43,500 bases of DNA from Tieghemiomyces parasiticus (Eukaryota > Kickxellomycota > Dimargaritomycetes > Dimargaritales > Dimargaritaceae): the NCBI GenBank assembly GCA_027575765.1, contig JANBPT010000333.1, forward strand, positions 1-43,500, written 5' to 3'. The translations under genes were made by a program, and so were the position numbers. This document shows, one piece after another, positions 1 to 8,977 of the stretch. How positions within the stretch are numbered: position 1 is the stretch's first letter; every line of letters starts with the position of its first letter. The notes below the pieces were generated by a model that saw nothing but the letters and a program-made list of their open reading frames with translations, made no database searches and was not told the origin of the DNA.

Positions 1-133
1 GGCGCCATGCCCCTACCCCGGTGGACTGTGGACCGCCAAGCGAGGGCGTGGGAGGGGGCATGAGTCACGGTGGCGCCAAGGGAGGAGGGGGGAGGGCTGG
101 CTAAGCCCCGCTACCACCAGATGTATAGCTTAC

Positions 134-323
134 TTTTATCGCCCTTTCCAGGGATGCGACCGTACACGCCCTGAGGCTCTTCGTGGGCCGGGACGGCTAG
201 CGATTCCGGCCGGCCGAGGCTGCTACTAGCGGTTGACGTCTGGCTACTAGGCGGAGACGAGGCCATGGCCGCTGCGGGGTCCGGCCCGTCATCGCCGTGG
301 GTGAATGCGGTTCTCTTGCGCAT
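134..323 (-). CDS. Possible first exon of a gene running off the left edge
   Basis: An ATG-initiated frame of about 63 codons is Ser/Ala/Pro-rich at first and ends in a Gly/Lys segment (VYGRIPGKGDK). Its third codon positions are G/C-rich, like the real genes nearby. A donor-like GTAAGC follows at 133-128 just before the frame closes. A possible acceptor (CACAG) lies at 29-25, and reading on from 24 in the matching phase meets no stop before the window edge. A TATA-like run on the same strand (360-367) lies only about 40 bp upstream of the ATG, which is close. I recognise no domain. The case rests on codon bias and splice signals only, so it could be chance. Confidence 0.3.
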
Positions 324-370
324 AAGGAAGGTCGAGGTGTCGCTGGAGGCAGAATGCTAAATATATAAAA

Positions 371-2327
371 AAGAAGTAAGGTTAGCAATGAGACCAGTGA
401 TGGGCTGAGGGAGGGGTTAAGACGGAATGCCTCTATAATAGGTGGGGAGGGGCAGTTATGGGAGACCCGGGCAGTAAAAGTGTGGCTGGTATTACCACAA
501 GTCACAAACCAGGCGGGTCCGAGCGGAGCAGGAAAAACAAGGGGCAAGTGGGTGGGTGAATGGAGCCGAGCCGAATGAGCCTTGGACAAGACGACGGTAA
601 CAATGAGGGTAGGGACTGACCAAGCTCAGGACGGAGCCGCGTGGCAAGGCCCGGCAGGAATAGCGGGGTGGGCTGGCGAGGAAAGATGGTCGACAGGGCT
701 ATACGCACAGCGACGGTATAAGCGGAGCTACGGGGTGGGCTGGTGTAGGGCACAGGGACTGCACAGGAAATTATGATGAGTGCAAAGGTTGACGATGCTG
801 GGGCGCCGACTGTAACGACTTTTATAGCCTGAACCGCCGATTATGGAGCCACTTGCAGATATCGGTGCAGCGCAAGCGAGGGGGAAGTGGGGGGGGTGGA
901 GACCGTGGGGAAAACGGGGCCGCCAATGGAGCGGGGATGGCTAATGCAGGCGAAGCGGCTACTTGTAAATACTGGGGACGTATGCTTTGGCCTGGGCCAA
1001 ACGGAGGGTGGAGCCGAGCCGAGAGCTGGTGTCAGCCAATGAAAGTGGGCACCAATGGGGACGCGCAAGGCACTTCCTTCCAAGCCGGTGATACGAGGAG
1101 GATGGCGTCAAAAGATGGGCTGGCGGCAGTACTAGTTGCTGTACCCCCAAAAATACCCCCCTCCCCAGCATTGCGGCGAGGCCAGAGAGTACAAGGAGCG
1201 CGAGCTGAACCGATAGGCAAGTCTGGTGTATGTTGGCCAATGGCAGTTTATGCGTATTGAGCTGGTATTACGACCTTTGTCCCTTTTCCATCTTGACATG
1301 ACTAGCAAAAAAATTACCATGAAGGGGTAAGACCGGAGCCGCTTGGTCAGTAGTGGGGACTAGCTGCTGAGCGAATTGACGTTGACCCTGCGTCTGCTCC
1401 GGACAAGGTGGGTCGATGATCTCGTGCGGGTGGGTGAATCCGGGAGCTGCCAGGCCCTTCCAATGGACCTCGATTATCCCCACGTGATGGTTAAGCATCG
1501 GGGGGGGGGTTTCTAGATCCCTGTCGCCCACAGAGACACATCAGTCGGCTAGCGGGCAAGGCCTATAGTAAAGAGAACCCCCTACGGAGTTCTGCTGGCG
1601 CCCAAGCCGTGGGATCTTGTGTGACATCGAGTGCTTCAGTTATTGCGGTAGCGAGATCACGCCATGTTGCATCCTTCCGTGCCACGCAACACAGCGGGGG
1701 TGGCTTTGTAAATGAAATCTCTCCCCTCCCCCGCTTTCTCCTGGTAACACATTATGTAAGAACGAGTAAGTCGTCAGCCTTCACGGTCATCACGTCAGTA
1801 CCCCTCGGAAAAGACGGTACCTGACGCTGCTGTTGCTTCCAGGCCCGGAAAAGGGGGCTGATGGCCGTTGGGATCTCTAGTCCCGCGAGATTCAATGTAA
1901 AAACGACCAGCGTGCATGAAATCATTAATTACCGAAAGCATGATAAAATAAGTGATTAAAGGGCTGACAGGATGCCCTGTAACCGGAAGGAAAGCCTTGA
2001 GGTGACGTGGCATTAGCGGAAACCACTTCAGGATTTCCCACCAACGGTGGAAAGGCGAACCAAGTACGCCGATCCTCCAACGCCGCCAATAAGACCTCCC
2101 TCCCAGGTTGGGGGGACCAACATCACGTTATCGCATCCATTCTATACTTAAGGGTTAAGCGGTGGGCCTCCTCTGCGGCTCGTTGTCTCCACAACTTATA
2201 AACGTCCCTATTCTCTGTAATGCCTAATACTGCCTCTGCCTTGAATCTTTGGCCCACTTGCCACCTTTAATTACAGCCCAATGGTATGGGTGAAGCAGGT
2301 ACTGCGACAGGTATCCGGATTGCTTTA
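371..2327. other. Intergenic stretch, no convincing gene
   Basis: Only short frames without recognisable domains occur here. The first kilobase is purine-rich on the plus strand, meaning C/T-rich on the minus strand, which resembles the leader and promoter regions of minus-strand genes in this window. It probably holds the promoter of the left-edge gene and the 3' flank of the aspartic protease. Confidence 0.5.
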
Positions 2328-3617
2328 TTAGAGTTTGAGTGGGGCCAGGCCGATGGCCTTACTACCGTAGTCAAACACCATATAGTAGTTCTTAATGAAC
2401 GTATCCCCGATGATCCACAGCTCATCTTCATCTCCCTCGCTGATGGCCGAGTAACAAAACTCAGGGTCGTCGGGGAGGGTGGCGTACACGAGGTCAGCGT
2501 ACGGCACGGCGTACCGCTGTCCGGCCAGCTGGAATTCCAGGATGGCATCAATATCGGCCATGCGACAGGGCACAATCCAGGCGTTGTCGTCCGGGTATTT
2601 GAGGGCGAGCGGGAAGCGGTCGTGGATGAGGTCGGCGACGTAGGGCGGGACGACGATGAGGGTGGTCCCGGTATCCATCATGGCTTGACCGGCGGTACCC
2701 AGGGAGTAACCATCCACGTAAATGTTCTCCACACCTAGTTCCCAGTAGTAGGCCCGGGTGAGCGGGATGTAGGTCAGTTCGCCTATGTAGGCGGTCGAGT
2801 CGATACGACCAAACTCAATGTGGCCGCCTGACCCGTCGTTGGTGCGTTTACGTGGGAGGCTGAACGAGACGACGGGTCGGTCGACCAGATTCTGGTCTAT
2901 TATGTTGTCCAGCGGGGTGCGGAGTCCCTCAACGGCGGACAGGTCGGAAAAGGCCAGACCGAACATGCCGTCGTACTCATCGTACCCGATCTCTTCGGAC
3001 TCGGTGAGCGTTACGGCGAAGGTCTGATTGGCAATGCGGAGTCCACCGATGGTAAGGGTGTCGGTGACCAACACGCCGGTGGCGCCCGCTCCATCACTAT
3101 ACCTGATTTCAAACGGCCGACCGTCCTCCTGGAAAGTAGAAGACGCGTTACTATAGAACTGCCGGCGCTGGGCGCACACCGGGGAAGTACACATTATGCC
3201 GGGAACCCAGAGGTCGGATGACCCGGTGTCAAAGTTGACCCGGAAGCTTTGGGCCGGGGTACCCAGGCTGATGATGCCGTAGTACTCGGTATCCCCGTGG
3301 TAGTCGATGAGCGCCAGGCGGGAGCTCCGCGGTAAACTGTCGGTGACCCGGAAACGGTCCTGACCCGAGGTTTTCACGTCTCGCCGTGTCAAGGCGACGC
3401 GAGCCTGGCGGCTGAGGCTGTGTGCTTGTGTCCGGCGGAAATCTTTAGAGGCCGTTGACCGCTTGAACAGTGGGACCCGCGTACCGGCCGGCAGGCCACG
3501 AGCGGCTAGATGGGTAGGCGGCGGCGGTACCGTCGGTTGACCCGTGGCGGTACCGGCCAGCCAGGCGACGGTGATGAAGGCGAGCAGGGTGGCCGGGGGC
3601 AGAGCTAAGACGGTCAT
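2328..3617 (-). CDS. Secreted pepsin-type (A1) aspartic protease
   Basis: An uninterrupted reading frame of 429 residues encodes an endopeptidase of family A1. A hydrophobic signal peptide covers about residues 1-25. A basic propeptide of about 90 residues follows. Both catalytic motifs are present: FDTGSSDLWVP (D130) and MDTGTT (D315). The flap tyrosine is Y173 in IRYSDGAGATG. Cysteine pairs at 142/148 and 351/388 match the usual pepsin disulfides. The frame ends with the family C-terminal block WIIGDTFIKNYYMVFDYG. I chose this ATG over an in-frame ATG at 3707 because it is followed at once by a good signal peptide and because a TATATAT box on this strand (3675-3669) lies between the two ATGs. 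The enzyme is probably secreted, vacuolar or cell-surface; there is no obvious GPI tail. Its substrate cannot be told from sequence. Confidence 0.94.
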   Translation of the reverse strand: MTVLALPPATLLAFITVAWLAGTATGQPTVPPPPTHLAARGLPAGTRVPLFKRSTASKDFRRTQAHSLSRQARVALTRRDVKTSGQDRFRVTDSLPRSSRLALIDYHGDTEYYGIISLGTPAQSFRVNFDTGSSDLWVPGIMCTSPVCAQRRQFYSNASSTFQEDGRPFEIRYSDGAGATGVLVTDTLTIGGLRIANQTFAVTLTESEEIGYDEYDGMFGLAFSDLSAVEGLRTPLDNIIDQNLVDRPVVSFSLPRKRTNDGSGGHIEFGRIDSTAYIGELTYIPLTRAYYWELGVENIYVDGYSLGTAGQAMMDTGTTLIVVPPYVADLIHDRFPLALKYPDDNAWIVPCRMADIDAILEFQLAGQRYAVPYADLVYATLPDDPEFCYSAISEGDEDELWIIGDTFIKNYYMVFDYGSKAIGLAPLKL

Positions 3618-3668
3618 TACGAATATAGAGGCAGAATTTAGGATTGGAGAAAAGGGGGAAGCGTTGAG

Positions 3669-3675
3669 ATATATA
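3669..3675 (-). promoter_or_regulatory. TATA box of the aspartic protease gene
   Basis: On the minus strand the sequence reads GCTATATATCTC, about 52 bp upstream of the chosen ATG at 3617. The position fits a short leader and argues against the upstream in-frame ATG at 3707. Confidence 0.5.
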
Positions 3676-6047
3676 GCAAGGGGCGGTCCCGTGCTATGAC
3701 TCGGCATCCAAACACACCGGTTTCCGTCAAAATCAATCAGTGGTGTCTAATACAATCGCTGTACAAAATATGAGTGACTGTCGTCGAAGGAAATTCCAGG
3801 GATGGATAGATTATGTACACTAGCGAGAAGCACTCCAACCTGAGGGAAAAGTAGACAAAAAGTTATGAACCAAGCCGGACGAAGCAGCAGATTAGCGCAG
3901 AGGGAAGGGGCGAATTTGGAAGCTGCAAGGGGAGGCTGTCTTGGTAAAGGGTGAAGATAGGTGTGCCAGATAGATGGTGGTTGGCGGAGATTGGATATTT
4001 ATACCCCCCACAGAGAGCCCAAGCCGAAGGGACTTACACTATTCTATTGAGAACGATGGAATGAACGTAGGGCGGTGGCGGAGGAGGCGGCGGATGATTT
4101 TTGAAGAGAACAAAGGCGGGAGGAGGGGAGGATGGGGGGAGGGTTAGAGGTCAAATTTAGGAGGCAGTACAGCGTAGATATGACTGGATAGGGCGAGAGA
4201 TGGGCCGCTGATCAATGGCATTAGCGTCTGGTCCACCCACTCCTCCCCCCTATCTCCTCGCTAGGTTTGCCAATCCTGAGCGATGAGATGAATCTTTCGG
4301 AGGGTGAAGTGAGGGGAAGAGTCGATTAGGCGATCGCCAATCTATTAACGACCCATCCTTGGTCGCCAAATGGTGAATACGTGGTCCTATACGAAGTGCA
4401 ACGCCAGATTTATAGAGAGAAAGGGACTGGATAGGGTTGATGCCTATTTTACCCAAGGTTTTTCCAGTAACTAGGCCACCCGTGCCACATTAGCTGCACT
4501 TCTTCCCCCGGTCGAATTATTCCGAATGTCCCACGCCATGCACAAGGGGAAATGGCGGGGAGGGGGGTTGGTTGAAGGAAGGCATGTGTCTCTACTCCGG
4601 GTGGGCTTCTCTCCTCCCTGTCACTCCTTCTGTAGACTCTAAAATAATGGCCTGGCCTGGGGGCTTGCGATGACAAACTGCTAAGGCAGGAGTACAGGTA
4701 AGCCAAATAGCAAAGAGAGAAAGGTGGGAGAGAGAGAGAAAGGGGGGGTGCCGCTGCCTTCACAACGTAGAACAACACCGTGGTTGCATTATAACGTGTG
4801 TATGTATGCGTCCGGTGTGCAGAGTGGAGAAAGAGTATTCCCTCTGATCGACCGTTTAGGCGCCCCCTCCTGTCTACCTGTCATTCGTGCGGACGGTGAA
4901 GCCCAGCTTGTACAAGGTAGGCTTGCTAATCTGGGACGAGTCAATTAGGCTGGTAGACAAAGGGCGAGGGTAAGATCCGCTGGCTATGAGCAATCAATTG
5001 TGTCCGTGGTCCAAGGTCACTCTGCCTCTTATTTGCGATTTATCCTTGGTATATGCTCATCTGTCTGCTTGTGATGGAGGGTGTGTAGAGAGGGGACGAA
5101 GAGGGGCGGAAGGGTAGTCCCCCACCTATCCTTGTCCATGGGCCACCTATGGTAAGTTAAATTTATCCCCTCCCCCTAGGGACTGCTGCGAAGCTTGGAC
5201 TAACCTAAAAAACACTGCTGCCAACTCGACCAATTCCCCCCCTCCTACATTTTGGTTTAGTACCATTCAAAATACCCAACGTGTTGGATTCGCAAGAAGC
5301 GGAATGGGCAGGCTTCGTTTTCTCCAATGGGTTGACTTTTTTTTTAGTTCATGCTTTACAACCTTCCATAATTCAAATTCGACAATCTAAGCAGTTGGAT
5401 TGATTTTTTTTTGGCAGCACCGATAGGATTAACCAATGTTATCGAAGGGGGCGATATAGGAAGGAACCCCTTTCGAGCAGATGACGTGGCTAGTCTCTAT
5501 TAAAAAATATATGAAGTTGCCCCTCTATATTCGACAGTGAACTCGTAATCCAAAGCCTGTCTCTAATCGTATGGGGTCGCATTTCAACAATTAATCATAC
5601 TTTCGTATAAAATTCAGCGCCCTTATATCCGAAGGTCCATCAGTTAATTTTTTTTTGCCACTCATCAATTGGCGCCCTGGACACTGATTACTAGTATTCC
5701 GCGAGTCATATTTTAAGACCCCAAATTTTTACAACCGGTCTCCTTCGCACGGGGCCGACATTCTAGCCGGACGTTATCAAAGGAGTTAACCATACACCAT
5801 ATATGGTGCAACGAAGCTATGTGCAACAGTTTCCAGTTGATATTCCCGTCAACGCAGTCTCCTCTCACTGACACCGCACCCCATACCACCACCCTGCCCT
5901 ACATACCTTCCACTCAATCATTAACAAGAACCAGGTGAAAAAGCACATGGCCATCAATATGAACAATTGTACTTTATGAATAACTCGGCCCATGCTAACC
6001 CTTCCCCCTTCCCTTCTCTTTGTGGCTTAAACTCGCATGTCACGGGC
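3676..6047. other. Intergenic stretch, no convincing gene
   Basis: Between the aspartic protease promoter and the 3' end of the LOA1-like gene I see only short unrelated frames. The part from about 5200 to 5950 is A/T-rich with several oligo-T runs and holds a 14-bp perfect palindrome, CACCATATATGGTG, at 5795-5808. No RNA gene or transposon sequence was recognised. Confidence 0.5.
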
Positions 6048-8139
6048 CTACTTTTGGCGATGGTAAAAATCCAGAAAGGTCTTCTTTTCCATGATCCCTT
6101 GCTTCGTAGTCCGCAAGCGGCCCATGTTGGCCAGAAGCTGGGCCAGTTGCCCGTTGAAATCGGCATCTTCCTGGGGCCGGTATGTTTTGGCATTCGCCGA
6201 GGGCAGATGCAGCTCGCTAAGGCTAGGCACCTCGCCTTGGCTGAGTTCTTTGACTTGCAAGACATTGTCAAACTGCAGGCGTGTGGAGGAGTCCGCGTTC
6301 CCCCCCCCCAATCGTGAAGGTAAAAGGAAGGTGAGAAGTAAAAGGGGATGGAAGCCAGGTGGGCGTGTTAATGCCGCTGACCTAAAGGCAGGTCGACGTT
6401 GACGGGATTATGAGGTGCAGAATCTGTACCAAACAAAGGCTAGGGCGACACCTCACCAGCACCACCCCTCCAAATTAAGAGGAAGCAGCGCCACGAGGTT
6501 CATCTGGTTGATTGATAAATGTAGGAGGTCATTGTCAAGGTCGTCCGGCCATCGGCCGACAAGGTTGAATCATGGACTTACCTTTGAACACGTGCGCAGA
6601 GCGTGGAGGTACAGGTTGCCGGTGGGGAAGACAGGGGACGGGTAGTTCACGTTGTACCTGGAAACGTGGTAGGACAGCCGGACCATCAAGGGTAATTGTG
6701 GACACAAGATCGGAAGGTGGAGAGGAAGGGGGAAACGAGTGTGGAGTTAGGATCGGTCCGTGCTTCCGAGCTCCCAGTTGGGCTTGGCTCTGGCGGTTGT
6801 CAATGTGAGAAATATAGTTATTTGGCTCTTTTCTTTCCTCGCCACTTCAGATTAACACCACCAAAACCAACGCTGTCCATCAACTTACTTGAAGAGCAAG
6901 GGGAACAACCGGGACTCGGGGTCGACATCTTCCTGGTTCCGAAACACTTCGAGAGGTTTGAGGAGCGCCCGCCCGTTAGACGTGGTACCCTCTAGGAACA
7001 CCACAACTGGACCCTCGCGGTGGGCACGCGCGTTTCGGGTAAGCATGGGCAGTGTCTGCAATGTGCCCTCATCCTCCTTCGTTCCTTGCTTCTGCCCGCG
7101 GGCGAACCCCATCGGACACTCTCCACAGGTTTGGAGGGCCTGGCCGACGCTGATACGCCGGAATCGCCGGGGATCGGTGACAGTCGCGTCCATCTGAACA
7201 AACACTGGATCATAGTGGGCGTAGAGATAGAAGATGTCGATGTAGGAGGCATGATTGGCGAGGAGCAGGTCACCAGCCTGGGGAGATGTCACGGGCGCGG
7301 TTCGTTTGCCCGAGGCCGTAGTATTCGCATCCCGCCGGCCCTTCTTGAGGGAAACGATCTCATGGTGGATAAAATGGAATCCCAATAGGAGGAGGACCAG
7401 TCGGACGAGAGGGCCGACAATGGTCGTGTGGAAGGCTCGCTGGAAAAATTTGACGACCAGCTGGGGAATATGGGCATCGGGGAGTATAGGTGCAATACCA
7501 TTATATAATAGATCTTCGGTTAGGGCTCTGTGCGTCTGCCTTGCATCAACTCGGGGGGTGTCAGCGTTCATGACAAAACCGGTAATATATACAAAGAAAA
7601 AGTACGGGGGGTGATGGAGGTTACCGCCTTCAGGGGCGGGTAGGAGACTTACCAGCTGCTTCAAGCCGATCAGAAGCAAAGTGAGCAGCGTCACAGGTAG
7701 CAGGAGAACGGAGCGGACCAGCGCCAAGAACGGTCCCAGGATGTAGCTCTGGATGAGCGCTAATACCAGTGAGCCAAAACGCAGGTCGACCTTGATGGGC
7801 GCTGGAGGTAGGAAGGGTTGGATACCCGTGCCAGCATCCTGGATATATTGCGGGAATCGGTGGCCGAGAAGTGAGGGAGGTGGAGAGAGAGAAAGGTTAG
7901 GGCTTGCAGAGGCTTAACCATCCCGACGGCAATAGATCGCGGTTATGGGGCCTTGACACTTTACAGTCTAGGCCGAAGCTCGGCTAGTTCGGACCGTAAG
8001 CTTAACTAGACAGTACCGCTGTTAAAGGGAGGGAAGAGAGGCAGAGTGGTCCCCCACTTGAAACCCAATACCCCTGGGGCGGCCCATCCCACGTAGCGGT
8101 GCTTGAATTACTTACGCGCCAGTTAGAATACTTCTCCAT
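6048..8139 (-). CDS. LOA1: LOA1/Vps66-like lysophosphatidic acid acyltransferase, six exons
   Basis: The best gene model joins 8139-8116, 7838-7653, 7460-6889, 6657-6582, 6503-6457 and 6381-6048, giving 412 residues. Exon 1 encodes MEKYSNWR and exon 2 resumes with DAGTGIQPFLPPAP, matching the yeast Loa1 start (MEKYTNWRDNGTGIAPFLP). Hydrophobic segments follow, then the acyltransferase NHX4D motif (NHASYID, about 139-145) and the EGTTSNGR block (about 227-234). The tail resembles the Loa1 C-terminus. Family role: acylation of lysophosphatidic acid at ER and lipid droplets. Introns 1-4 begin GTAAGT; intron 2 (7461-7652) is 192 nt with no in-frame stop, so it can be mistaken for coding sequence. 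The exon 4/5 junction is the weakest part. Exon 5 starts with an odd hydrophobic stretch and a run of ten G before homology resumes. Confidence 0.85.
7461..7652 (-). other. Stopless 192-nt intron inside the LOA1-like gene
   Basis: It begins GTAAGT (7652-7647) and ends TTCCCCAG (7468-7461), with a branch-like CCCTAACC inside. Its length is 64 codons exactly and it has no in-frame stop. Removing it joins GLKQL directly to LVVKFFQRAF in the same frame. The removed segment is more A/T-rich than its flanks and has no family similarity. Confidence 0.75.
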
Positions 8140-8977
8140 GCCTTTGGGTGAATTGACGGGATGCGTAAGGAGCGGGATAGAAGAGGGATAATGGCGGTAG
8201 TTACCAAGAATGCCGAAAAGTGCGTGTGGTAAGCGGAGGCGGCGAGGTCGAGAAGTGAACAGGTCTGGAAACGAAGTTGGCCACAAGCAGTGTAGGGAAC
8301 GGAGAGACTAGCGGAATTCAAGTGAGGATTCCGCGCAATTTTCACCTCGGTCTCCGCCTCCTTCCCGGGTGTACCAAGACGATAGCGCTGGGAGGAGCGG
8401 CGGAATTTCCGGCTGTTGACGGAATGGGGGGGGTGGGGAGGGTGGGGAACCAGTTCCTGACAAGAGGGCTGGGGCGGTGGTTGGGTTGGTTAGGCTGGCG
8501 GTGACACACAAATAGTTAGAGCGCGTACTGAAGACGTACATCCTTCCCGCAGCAAAGTGCCGCAACAAAGGGGAAGGGAAGGAATGGCAACAAGGGAACG
8601 GGGGTTGGAGCCTGGGCCGGCTGGGGTTGCAATGTGAAAATGGTAAACAAAAGTGTGAAGCTGTATTGCGCCCAACCAGGTTAGACACGAGCGGATCGCG
8701 GGCAGTTCAACCTTATTCTGGTTTCCAAATTGAGTACGCATGTCTGTCGACTGGTTGTCTATTTCCCTTACATTGAGAGCATTGGCCAAGGCAACAGCCC
8801 GTGTAACGTGTAAGGCATTGATTCATTAGTATGCTTTGCTGGCACGCGCATAAAACGTTCGTGCTCGGCCGAATAAAGCAGAGAGTAATAACGTAGTAAA
8901 GTATAATGAAGATAAAATAAGAGGTAGGGGAGTCATCATCATGACACGAGTCGTTAACCAACCGATAGCGTACATCG
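8140..8977. other. Intergenic stretch between LOA1-like gene and noxR
   Basis: It is the LOA1-like promoter and noxR 3' flank. It is C/T-rich on the minus strand from about 8340 to 8500. Only short domain-free frames are present. Confidence 0.5.

Noticed and set aside
5795..5808. 14-bp perfect palindrome CACCATATATGGTG
   Set aside because: A single short palindrome in A/T-rich intergenic DNA, with no second copy or adjacent gene start to give it meaning.
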